A DNA stretch of 64,000 nt, from positions 186,001-250,000 of the forward strand of contig JAHLMK010000001.1 in the NCBI GenBank assembly GCA_019915135.1, read 5' to 3'. Shown in pieces: positions 11,032 through 20,729 of this stretch. Every line of letters starts with the position of its first letter. The stretch's first letter is position 1. Below the pieces are notes generated by a model that saw only the letters and a list, made by a program, of their open reading frames with translations, did not search any database and was not told the origin of the DNA. Origin of the DNA: Strobilurus pachycystidiatus (lineage: Eukaryota > Basidiomycota > Agaricomycetes > Agaricales > Physalacriaceae). A program made the position numbers and the translations under genes.

Positions 11032-12634
11032 TGTTATGATGTGGCCTCATCGTAACCCAAGGCCCTCCACCTGGATCGTACTTTGGCGTCCTGATGCCAC
11101 GGCTACGCGAACCAGCGCCACACCGGAAGATGCCGAGAGGTATATCAAGGGGTTGAGAGTTCGATCCTGTTATGACTCGGTTGCGGACCTGTCACGAGAT
11201 CGCGCACGAACTATAGATTGGGTGCGCCACATAAGAGAAAACTTATCCCGAAGCACATGTCGCGCCATCACGAGAGTTGCCGATGGGACGCGATCAGATC
11301 ACTACGCGCCTCGCTAGCCGGACCAACATCACATCCGTCGGCCGTCCCCCTCGATTCCCGCCACTCCGTACAAGCGACACCCCATTAGGTCGAGGAATGA
11401 CTCAACGATCGCTATCTTCTGATCAGTCCCGCATGGCATGGGCAACGGCCCGCCCCATCCCGCCTTATCCCGCTTCATCCCGCCTTATCCCGCCCATCGC
11501 CCAATCAGCGGCGCTCGATCTAGCGTGCCTTCCTTGCTCGATCAAAAGTACCATGCGCTACCGCAGCACATCGCTCCCGACGGAACCTTCGAGAAGAAGA
11601 GTTACTCATCAAGAGGTCGACGTATAAATACAGACGCTCTTTGTAGTAGATAGCCAGACTTCGTCCTTATCAAGTTTCCTTCCGCATTCTCTTGCCGGAT
11701 ACTCTGACTCCCTCTGAGCAAGGGCTCCCCTCATGCCCTCCCTCGGTAACTCCGGTATCGCCCCCCACTCCTCGAACGAAGGATCCCAAGGCGCCACATC
11801 TCGGACCGGGTCCGATGAGCCGCGCGACACCAGGAGACGGGGTCTCCTGGGTGTTCACTCTCTGGGCGATACGGAGGGACATCCGCCGAGGATCTCCGCG
11901 GTCCCCCCCAAGCGACCGGACGGATACGTTCCGGAGATATGCGTGTTGTGCCCGCAGGAAAGCCACGGTTGGAGCGTAGAGACGCGCCATCGTGAGCGAG
12001 TCCTTGTCACGGCGGGATCAGGTCGTAACAGATCCCTTATGGCGACAGAGCTGGGATCATGAAGTCCCGCCCTTGTCGGGCTTCCCGCCCTCCCGGATAC
12101 ATTTTGGAGCGAGCACACATGGTGTAAGACACCCCGGGAATATACTTAGGCCGCGTGAGTCAGGCGGGAGTCGGTACCCAACCAAACCCGCCTTCCCGAC
12201 CAATGGGCGGCCATCGATCTGTCGGGCGGTCATCGGGATGTCGGGATCTCCGTCATCCGCAGCGTCGGACCACTCCCGACGCATCAGGAGTATGTGGTAG
12301 GAGCTTTGAGAGCTCTCCGTGGTAGGACTCATCCACATGTCTCCCTTCGATACCTCCGCCAACGTCGTTGACTCCGACGAGAGAAGGCTCCCCGACGCCA
12401 CACCTGGGACTAGGTCCGGCGGCGAGCCTTGTACCTTGGGATTAGGTTCCTACGGTACTACAGTCTCTGGCGAGACGGATGTGCAACCATCGAGGGACCC
12501 TACAACTGGTACAGTAGGACCAGTCGAGCACAATACGAGGATGTACGTGGTACGCTCGCAGGAAAGCTATGGGTTGGCTACAGGGGTAGTCTCCCATGAG
12601 CAAGTCCATGTCACAGCGGGATCAGGTCGTAGCA
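11032..12634 (+). repeat. Outer LTR, itself split by a nested solo LTR
   Basis: It starts TGTTATGATG and ends GGTCGTAGCA. CTGGA stands immediately before (11027-11031) and after (12635-12639), a 5-bp target duplication. Removing the nested solo LTR and its duplication leaves about 735 bp. Its last part recurs in block A copy 1 (ending at 10135), again followed by CTGGA. Confidence 0.7.
11168..12030 (+). repeat. Nested solo LTR, 863 bp, GATCC target duplication
   Basis: It starts TGTTATGACTCGG and ends GGTCGTAACA, so the termini are short inverted repeats. GATCC precedes it (11163-11167) and follows it (12031-12035). A GTATAAATAC box lies near 11623. The last ~340 bases recur in inverse orientation at 24081-24425. 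Confidence 0.88.
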
Positions 12635-12873
12635 CTGGAGTCATTAAGTCAACAAGGCAAGATCCAAGGGTCCAGATCAGCCCAACTGAGATTTGACCCC
12701 CCAATTGGAAAGGCGCCAATGGAAAGATGTGGTTGCCAAAGATGGCCAACCCGGCCCAGGGTTCTGGCTCTCCTTTGGGACAGTGACAGCGTCACAAGAA
12801 GGCACCAGGCTTGATTAAGGGCATTTACTCCTGCCCTGAAAATGGAGTATTGCGCCAAACAATGACTCGATGA
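12343..12873 (+). repeat. Duplicated block A, copy 2
   Basis: It is the near-identical partner of 9844-10374. It includes the 3' end of the outer LTR (to 12634) and the CTGGA junction. Confidence 0.85.
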
Positions 12874-13534
12874 CCCGACCGGCCAACGCGTCTTCAAGTT
12901 AATGCTAATCTGCTTGTGGGCTCCGACACGATGGACATGTTGCCCAATTTGCATCAAATGAAAACGAGACAGCAGCTGAGCAAACAGCAAAACACACAAT
13001 CCGGGCAAATCCCGGGTGCATAACTTACTTGACAGATAACAGTCGATCAAGCAATAAACGGAATGTCATAAAACGAGCTAGAACACCATTCCACCAAAGT
13101 CAACCCCAATTGACCATATACCGCGGATGCGCTTGGTGCCCATCATTTGGTACGTTGCTTGTGATTGAAAGCCAATGAAGAAGGTTTTGATTGCTCTGAA
13201 GAAAGAACATACAAGTACGGGGCGCACATTCATTAAGAAGCTGATTCAAATGACACATTGGGAAGAGTAATACTAGAGTTGCTGCAGCGCTCGTATCTTA
13301 CGTGAGGGAGTGGAGGAGGATTGACTCACACGTGATGGGATACCAAGACACGGAACAAGCGCCAAGTGAGAGCATCAACACGGAAGTACATCTTCCTATA
13401 GTACAGCGTGAAGTGTGTTTGGCGTGTGCAAGCATCTGCGGAACATGGGCAGATGGGGAAACGGTCTGGTTTAACCTTGCACGACTGGCTTGATGAAAAA
13501 GCGAAGGTGCATGGCTAGTTAGTCCGTGGCGTGG
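12874..13534. other. Spacer present only between A and B in copy 2
   Basis: This 661-bp stretch is absent from copy 1, where A joins B directly. No coding frame or terminal repeat is obvious. Its right end (about 13470-13530) resembles 9210-9275, so it was probably deleted from copy 1 rather than inserted into copy 2. Confidence 0.5.
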
Positions 13535-14159
13535 TGGCGGAAGTTGAACAAATAGAACCGGCATGCGGAAATTTTCAAGAACACGCAGGAGATCTGGCAC
13601 GCATCTCGAGGGGAGGGGAGATGCTTGCTGGCTACAGTGGATGCAAAGGGAGTGCCAAATCGAATCAGGTAGGTAGTGCGGGTTGTTGGCAGGCGTAGTA
13701 CCAAATTGAATTGGGTAGCGCGGGTTGTTGGCAGGCGTAACGGCACGGCACGTCATTGGCTCGCGTGGAGCCCCCAAAACATAATGACGACAACAACCGA
13801 GCGAGCTGGGAAGCTGTGAACACGGAAACGCACCCTCTAGTGGCTGCGAGACACGACCCCTGCGTTTCTGCCCTGCTGCCAGCATTCAATAGAACAAACC
13901 ATTCTCAAAGGACAGAACGGAAGAGCCATCCTCAAAGGATTGAACGGAAGAGCCGACAATACAGGCCATGCCGCCACCACCCCAGGCCACCTCAGGTGCG
14001 CACTTGATTGCGCAAGTCATAATCTTGGAGATAACGTACCCTTTGATGTTCTGACAGCTTCCGACAAACTCAGGCTGGAAGGGGTCCGTGTTCATAGAGG
14101 ATGCGGGCGGAAGAAAACAAGCTGTAGGGGATTTGTCAATGTCTTTATGAGGTCCCGGA
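13535..14159 (+). repeat. Duplicated block B, copy 2
   Basis: It is the partner of 10375-11031. At its end it reads GAGGTCCCGGAGTCATCAAGTC, equivalent to the CTGGA junction without an LTR, i.e. the empty site of the outer LTR insertion. Confidence 0.85.
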
Positions 14160-14554
14160 GTCATCAAGTCAAAGCAGTAGTCTGGCTATCCCTCTGTTGT
14201 GGTGAGAGTTGCAGGGGCCTCGGTCTTGAGGATTGTCGGTGGTCCGGAACCAGGGCTGCCTGTGTTCAGCAGGTTGGTTCCTTGAGTTGAGCCTTGAATC
14301 CGGGGGTCCCGTCAAGGAAGAGCAAACCCGGAGGAAAGATTAAAGTGATGAGCTTGGAGGTCCGTAAGAACAATGGAAGTTGGAGAATGTAAGTCTTTAC
14401 CAATGAGCGGAGTTCCGCAAGTTGAGTTCAGACTGATGGTGCTTTGCTAAGTGTTGTTTTCCCCTTTGTTTACTTTTCACGTCCGTTCTTGGTCACGTTT
14501 TTTGTTGTCTGCCTTATTTATTTTTCTGAGTGGTGGTTTTTGTCTATCTGTACG
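14160..14554. other. Non-coding junction between duplicated blocks and Gypsy element
   Basis: No gene is seen. I looked here for the 3' LTR of the minus-strand Gypsy element, which should lie at this edge, and found no sequence matching the LTR fragment at 24081-24425. Confidence 0.4.
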
Positions 14555-15241
14555 CTACGTGTATCGTACGCGCTTGTCCATGAATATCATATTGAGGGTC
14601 TCCCTATGTTTCTCTGCTACTCTCATCCATCGCTTCTCGTCGGGCATTGCTTGATCGGCTTCCATTCCTAAAATATAATCGATGTGTTCGTTGGCGACGA
14701 CTACACGCTGGTAGGAATGATAGGCAAACTGGGGGGAGTCGTCAAGACACATGATGTACGCATAGCGAGTGCCGTCTCCTCCACTCTTGTCGATATTTGT
14801 GATGATGAAGTTGCCTAAGCGAGCGTCGTGGCACAGGAGATGCACACGGAGTCCGGGCTTGGCTGCAATGCATCCCAAAAGGACCTCTCCTGTCAATTGG
14901 TCGTAGACGTAGTCCATCTCGACGTAGCGAGCATTGGCGCGCGAGATAGTTTCGATGGGGGGTGTGAGGTAGGGAATATCGGCTATGAAGTGCTCCTGGA
15001 GCTGCCCGTCTTCTAGCTCAACGCTTCCGGCAAATACATTTCTGACGATGATATCGTCTGGTTGTTGAGGATCATAAATTATGGGGACATTTCCGCCGAT
15101 CCAAAATGTGTGCACGGACGTATTGATGACTGGCATTTCTGGCAAGCTGTAGTATTCGATTCTGGCAGTGTTTTGTATTAGTTGTCTTGATGCGGAGGGG
15201 AAGAGGAGTGCGTACTGGAACGTGCTCTGGCTGCTGGCCAT
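14555..15241 (-). CDS. Open frame of unknown function downstream of integrase
   Basis: The frame runs from an ATG at 15241 (a TTG-started extension reaches 15256) for about 228 codons without a break, unlike the decayed pol beside it. It starts only about 20 bp after the last stop of the integrase frame and lies on the same strand. The protein is hydrophilic and globular-looking, with stretches such as YPDQ-free acidic turns and IIYDPQQPDDIIVRNVF. There is no signal peptide or membrane segment, so it is not a typical env. It may be an accessory ORF of the element or an unrelated captured gene. I do not recognise a family. Confidence 0.45.
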   Translation of the reverse strand: MASSQSTFQYALLFPSASRQLIQNTARIEYYSLPEMPVINTSVHTFWIGGNVPIIYDPQQPDDIIVRNVFAGSVELEDGQLQEHFIADIPYLTPPIETISRANARYVEMDYVYDQLTGEVLLGCIAAKPGLRVHLLCHDARLGNFIITNIDKSGGDGTRYAYIMCLDDSPQFAYHSYQRVVVANEHIDYILGMEADQAMPDEKRWMRVAEKHRETLNMIFMDKRVRYT

Positions 15242-15263
15242 GACTGTTGCGGACAAGAAAATT

Positions 15264-16550
15264 TAGGCGCCCGTGGCTGAATCATCCTTGGTCATCTCTC
15301 CGTTCTCGTCATCGGTGCCGGCATAGTCTTCGGAGCCGCTGTGACGTCTGTCGGTGTTCTCTAATAGTCTGATGAGTCCGTCTCGGCGTGTAATGTATGG
15401 TATAATTCGAAATCCTGCTATGAGGTCTTGTAAAACTGTTCCGTCTAGCTCTGCTAGTTGGTAATTTCCTTTTTGGGATCGATAGATATTGAACTAGGTA
15501 AAGCCCTAGGTATCTCGGGTTGGTCTTTTTACTAATTTGGTAACTTGTTGCGTATTGCATGTTCCTGACTAGGACCAATTCCCCAATCTCGTATTGCCTT
15601 TTCTGGAGACAATGCCAATACCGCTTATTAAATCGCTCCCAATTTTGTAATCGGCTGCGCTGTAATGTTTCCGCGGCGCTGGCTATGTCTTCCTCTCTGC
15701 ATTCCAGCTGCCTAATCCGTTTTTCAAGCAACTGTGCTGTAGTGAGGTCAAATGGAAATACATCCTCTGTGCATGTGAAATCAAGTAGATCCACGGGGTA
15801 AGACTGGTTCGATTCCGTGTAATAAATAGTAAGGTGTATACCCAGTAGCTGAATTCACTGTGACTCAATCCGCAAATAAGGCTAATTGCAATTTGGTGTG
15901 CCACTGTTTGGGAGCACCGGTAGTTGCGTCTTTTTCACAAGATTGAATGATTGCTTCTCGGAGAATACAGTGGCCGCGTTCTACTTGTCCATTGGCGTGT
16001 TTGTTATATGGTGTTATGATTACGTGGGGAATTCCAAGTTGAGTAGCTAGTTGTCAGAAGGCTCCTTGTACTTCGGATCCATTGTCGGTTATGACTTTTC
16101 CTATAACACCGTATCTGTAGTATACGTCTTCTTCCAAGAATTTAGCAATGGCTTCTGCTTTGACCTGTCGCAATGCTCGTGCTTCAGTGATTCTGGTCAA
16201 ATCGTCTTTGATGGCCTGATGGCTATGAATCCGCCGCTGGGTGGCATGAACATTACATCCAGGAATACTTTTTGCATGATGTAGGTGGGTCGTGATATAG
16301 TAGGTGGTATTTGTACTTGAATTAGATTTCGGATTTGACATTCGTGGCACGATGCAATGAAGTCGTGAACATCTTTATGCATGTATGGCCAGTAGAAATG
16401 TTGACGTAGCAGTTCCATAACTGTGTGGATTCCTCTGTGTCCTAGTTTGTCATGAGCCCATTCTAGGATTGTTGGTCGAGTCTGTGGGTCAAATATGACT
16501 TTAAGAGGATGTCCTTGGCGTGTGCTTTTGAACTTGCGTTTATTATGCAC
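15264..16550 (-). pseudogene. Gypsy integrase region
   Basis: The zinc-binding N-terminal region is seen as HDKLGHRGIHTVMELLRQ followed by CHECQIRN (16470-16340). The core shows VITDNGSEVQGAF with the second catalytic Asp (16090-16054), and a helical integrase C-terminal part (KRQYEIGELVLVRN, 15600-15550). The reading frame changes near 16200, 15900 and 15490, so the protein is broken. The tail reads toward ENGEMTKDDSATGA before a stop near 15263. Confidence 0.8.
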
Positions 16551-16659
16551 GAAATATTGTAGTGTTCGTTTGATAAATCGTTTTGTTTGCTGATTAGTTG
16601 AGATTTGTTGACTCAGCTGCAGTTTTGAGCTTTTGTCACTGTTTAAATAGTTGTAGATT

Positions 16660-17205
16660 TCATGTAATTCTTGATTGGCTGTATTTTGTGGAGGAGAGGT
16701 TTGGTTTGTGCCTGGCTCCTGTGCGTTTTTTAGTACTTTTTCTAGTTGTTGTGACTTGTCCGTTGCTTTGAAATTGGTCCAGGCTTGGAATCAAGGTCAT
16801 GAGTGCTATGTTGTTCAGCCATTCGTCATCCTCATGTTGCAGTTCATTAGGTTCTTCTCCAGGTGCTGCTCTTCGTCGGGATAGTGTGTCTGGCCCTTTG
16901 AACCTGGTAGCTGGTACATGTTCTAGTTGGAAGTCGAACATTAAAATTCCTTGAATCCACCTGTTGATTACTGCGGTTGGTTGTAGATCCGGTTTGTTAA
17001 GCATTCCCTTTATGTATTTGGCATCCATTTCTACCGTTAGCGAGGGTGCTCCGATTAGGTATATTTGCCAATGTCGCAATGCTCGATATAGCCCATATAG
17101 TTCCAGTTTTGGCTGGAAATATCTGCATTCGACCGAATTTAAAGGTAATGATCCATATTGAGCTGGTCGCCTTATGCCTTGATCATCTTTTTGTGAAAGA
17201 ATCAC
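16660..17205 (-). pseudogene. Gypsy RNase H region
   Basis: It contains ILSQKDDQGIRRPAQYGS, then FQPKLELYGLYRALRHW and VEMDAKYIKGMLNKPD, the pattern of the Ty3/Gypsy RNase H and connection domain. In this family a conserved linker ending SVDTSYIAVG precedes it; here the linker lies at 17395-17478, separated by the MITE at 17209-17394. Confidence 0.8.
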
Positions 17206-17208
17206 ACT

Positions 17209-17394
17209 GCTTGTAAAAATACATAAAAATATAGTAAATATGTGCTATACCTTGCTATAATCAGATGTATTCATCATATTTCCACTCAATTTCATGATAA
17301 TTCTATCATTTTCAAAGTGAAAAAATGCTAAATAAATTTTACATTTTTTCATCATATTTCCGGCTTAAATATGGTATGTTTCATGCAATGTCAT
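17209..17394 (-). repeat. AT-rich MITE, truncated copy 2
   Basis: It matches the right two-thirds of the full MITE at 20363-20622 (shared TGCTATACCTTGCTATAATC and TTTCAAAGTGAAAAAATGCT) and lacks about the first 90 bp. It sits inside the pol frame, between the RT-RNase H linker and RNase H. Confidence 0.75.
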
Positions 17395-17478
17395 TCCTAC
17401 GGCAATATAGCTGGTGTCTACTGACAGGATTATAGGTTCTTTGGATCTGTAGTTGATTGCACAAAGCGCTGTTGTGTC

Positions 17479-17940
17479 TAGAGATGTCCACAAATATATA
17501 TTTGAGTATATTCTTATTCATGCACACGAATAATCCCCCCTCCAAGGGTCATAATTGTTATTCATGAATATACTCTTAATCTTATTTGTCAACTTAATCT
17601 TCACTGCAAATATTTCGCTTTTATTCATGAATATTCACGAATATACGAGTATAATCATCTCAATGTCACTCAAGATCACAGTTAAAGTTATTGAATAACC
17701 TATAAATCATTCAAACAGCATCTAAATTTATCATAAACTTGTCTTTAGTACTGTGAATTCAGTATTGTCAGACACTCGTGAATGAGTTGAGGATTATGTG
17801 AACTTAAAGGTTCATATTCTATATTCGTCAACTTATTCTTATTCGCAAATATAATATATTTGTCATATTCATATTCATGAATAAGATTAAGAATATATTC
17901 ATGAATATTCTCCTTTACTCCTTATTCGTGGTCACGTCTA
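17479..17940 (+). mobile_element. Non-autonomous hAT-type element, 462 bp
   Basis: The ends are TAGAGATGTCCAC and GTGGTCACGTCTA, inverted copies at 10 of 13 positions. The element is flanked by the 8-bp direct repeat GTTGTGTC (17471-17478 and 17941-17948); 8-bp duplications and TAGAG-type ends are typical of hAT elements. The interior is AT-rich with many TATTCATGAATA palindromes and has no coding capacity. Removing it restores a continuous pol frame across AKVADTTALCAINYRSKEP. Confidence 0.85.
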
Positions 17941-17948
17941 GTTGTGTC

Positions 17949-18941
17949 TGCTACCTTGGCTTTTAGCATTTCAAAGGCTTGATTGCGTTTTTCTGTCCAG
18001 ATAAAGTCTTGTGTTGCTCGTGTCAGTTCCGTGAGTGGTTGTGCTAATTGAGAATAATTTTCTATCCAGATTTGTACTGTGCCACATAGTCCCAGAAAGC
18101 CCCTGACTTCGGTAACATTGGTGGGTGTTGGCCATTTCAAGATCTTGGATACTTGCTCTTGATCTGGTGTACGACCCTCCGCACTGCATGTTTGCCCTAC
18201 TATCACTGCTTTTGGTCGACATATTTGAACTTTCTTAGGTGAAAATGTAGCACCGACACATTCTACACAATGCATGATACGATAAACGTCTTGAGCATGT
18301 TCCCATATAAAACGCCTAATTCCAGGATTTTCTTTAAGGCGTTCCGGTTGACTATGTTTATCAGGGTATGCTGTTCGAGGTCCTTTAATTCCTAAGTCGT
18401 CAATGAATATATTGGCTGATTCCAGAATTTCAGGCTGTAAGACAAATGTCATGCAGTTTTGGAATTCTGCTGGTGAGTTCGTATATCCCATTGGTAATGC
18501 AGTGAGTCATAGCAGTTCTAGAGGCGTATGGAATGCTGTTAAATCTTGTGATTTAGGATGGACTAATCTTGCATCGAATCCCCAGAACAGGTTGAATACT
18601 GTAAAACACTGACTTCCCCCAAATGGTTCTACAAAGTCATCTATAATGGGTAGTTGTCCTGCATCTCGTATAGATACTTGATTGAGTGGTTGTAGGTCAT
18701 GGATCATGCGTAATGTACCATTTTTCTTCAGTACGCAAAACCATCTGCATCGATAGGATGATTGACTTGGTTCATATACTCCAGCTGCTATTTTCTCTTT
18801 GAGTAGTTCTACTACTTTGTCTCTGATTCCTGGCGGTATTGGTATGTTTCTGTATTCCCAGGGAACATGTGGTACTGTGGCCATTATATAGTCTGAAAAG
18901 TATTTGCGACTTGATGTACCACGATCCTTTTCCTCATACAA
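17949..18941 (-). pseudogene. Gypsy reverse transcriptase
   Basis: On the minus strand it reads HVPWEYRNIPIPPGI, then SYRCRWFCVLKKNGTLRM, FWGFDARLVHPKSQDLTAF, MGYTNSPAEFQNCM and the active-site segment NIFIDDLGIKG (18410-18380), followed by the thumb-like VRGFLGLCGTVQIWIENYSQ. The frame breaks at about 18500 with a stop. The catalytic Asp pair appears as FIDD, the usual form of this family. Confidence 0.85.
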
Positions 18942-19989
18942 GAGTGTCTTTTCATGTAATCATAAGATATGTTTGAAAAGCTTTTCTTCTTCTGGTAAAA
19001 GAAAATTCTCCTGGTTGACTTCTAGGCTGTTCATTCGGTCCGTGGTTAAACGTTGTGTAGGAATAAATTCTGGTGGTTTGAATGATAGGGCTTCGAGTGT
19101 TAATAAGGGGTCCTCTGGTATGGTTTGTAACACTCTAGCTTCTTCTGGAGACTGGGAAGGTGCCCGAAACAGGCTTGACTTTTTGGTCCACTGTTTTGTA
19201 CATGGTGAATGTGTTGTCTGTTGTTTCTGGGTATGGGTTGTTGTCTGCACAGCAGATTAATAGGTCATCTTCTTCAAACTTGTACCTGTCCGTGTAATAC
19301 GTTCCTGTGTCAATTTGGATTTCTTGTTTGTGTTTGACTTTGTCTGGTTGTATGACTAGACCTGTCCATCCTTCCCTGGCACTTTTTAAATTGAAGTGTA
19401 CTTGCATCTTCAATTTAGCTTTGGCTTTAGGACGATTCTTTCTTGTTCTGCATTTCACCAATGATGATATACAAATGATCACTGACAGCAGTACAAGGTA
19501 CATTAGAGCGATAAGTATTTGCGACGGACGGAGGTGTGTTGTCGGGGCATATAAGTACAACACCGTAGAGGCGCGCAAACGAAAATATAGTGGAAGATCA
19601 AGCGGGGGGTTGTGTAATGAGTACAGCGCCGCGGGCGCGCACAAAGCTAGACTAGGACTGAGTGGGTTGTGACAATGTGACAAATCGAAATAGGACGGAA
19701 TGGAAGAGCTGAAATGTGTAACGGGCTCGGCTAACAGAATATCAAAAATGTTTCGGCGGCGGATCAGTTCACTGTTCCAGGTTAAGTTTGTGCTAGAAGT
19801 AGTGAATTTAGCGCTTACTTTAGAGCTTGTTAGCCATAAAACCACGCCTATAACCGGAATTGTCGAAGGTATCCAATGTGCCCAGGTACCCAAGCTCGAG
19901 AAGTCTGTAGACCTCGTTGGGTAGCAAGAGTCGTTGGTAGCGGATGGACCAGATCGTATTCGCGAGCTTGTGGTGCCCGCCTGCTTCAA
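18942..19989 (-). pseudogene. Gypsy gag-pol leader before the RT
   Basis: The conserved leader DQKVKPVSGTFP, followed in a shifted frame by EEARVLQTIPEDPLLTLEAL and FLLPEEEKLFKHIL, is visible at 19200-18960 and connects to the RT. A frameshift lies near 19150. Upstream, 19300-19989 contains a hydrophobic stretch (LIALMYLVLLSVIICISSLV) followed by a basic segment, which is odd for a gag protein and may be chance. Confidence 0.55.
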
Positions 19990-20362
19990 GCGTAAGTGCG
20001 GAATGATGGAGGATATTCATCCTCTTGCCAGGTGAGCAGTGGGTTCTGCGGAACCAACGGCACTCCCTGGATGTATCCTCCGTGAAGACAGAGGGCGTGA
20101 AAGCCTTGAGCCGTGTGAATGGTGTTGTCGAGGAACCGAAAAAAAACGCAATGCCAATGAAAGAAGTGATGCATATTGTCGGTCTCAGGAAATCCATCTA
20201 TAATGTTGCGCCATTTAGTCGTGAGGAGGTACTGGGCTAATCGGTTCATACCTCGAACGAGGTGCTTCCTGCTATAGCGTAACGCTCCCATCCGTTTCGA
20301 CCATGGAGTGAGTCGTACTTCGAGGGATGTGGAGTAGCTTGTCTGGAGGTCCTGCCACTGCA

Positions 20363-20622
20363 TGAAACATATCATATTTATGCCTGAAATATGGTAAAAA
20401 AAATGTAAAATTTCTTTAGCATATTTTTATTTCAAAAATGATGAAAATATTGTAAAAATACATGAAAATATAGTGAATATATGCTATACCTTGCTATAAT
20501 CAAGTGTATTCATCATATTTTCACTCATTTTCATGATAATTTTATCATTTTCAAAGTGAAAAAATGCTAAATAAATCTTACATTTTTTCATTATATTCCC
20601 GGCATAAATACGGTGTGTTTCA
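20363..20622. repeat. AT-rich MITE, full copy, 260 bp with ~80-bp inverted ends
   Basis: The left end (TGAAACATATCATATTTATG) and right end (CATAAATACGGTGTGTTTCA) are inverted copies of each other over about 80 bp with some mismatches. TGCA flanks both sides (20359-20362 and 20623-20626) and may be the target duplication. The centre includes TGCTATACCTTGCTATAATC and is non-coding. Superfamily is not determined. Confidence 0.75.
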
Positions 20623-20729
20623 TGCAGTGTGCAAGATGTACCCGGAGTCTGAATCTTACATTTTTTCATTATATTCCCGGCGTAAATACGGTGTGTTTCA
20701 TGCAGTGTGCAAGATGTACCTGGAGTCTG
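20574..20729 (+). repeat. Tandem duplication of MITE end plus flank, two 78-bp units
   Basis: 20574-20651 and 20652-20729 are near-identical: each contains the last ~50 bp of the MITE and the next 28 bp of host element (GTGCAAGATGTACC..GAGTCTG). The duplication must postdate the MITE insertion. Confidence 0.8.

Noticed and set aside
9937..13885. Repeated open frames of 60-195 codons in the A/B blocks
   Set aside because: They occur identically in both duplicated blocks, run across LTR ends and have no domains, so they are repeat sequence rather than genes.
13886..14167. Possible secreted CVNH-like peptide (EFVGSCQNIKGYV) in block B, both copies
   Set aside because: Only about 35 residues look protein-like, without start, splice support or full domain; it may be the remnant of a gene but cannot be named.
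19135..19989. Membrane-protein gene suggested by a hydrophobic stretch in the 284-codon frame
   Set aside because: The frame ends in the conserved leader of the Gypsy pol (DQKVKPVSGTFP) and is out of frame with its continuation, so it belongs to the decayed element.
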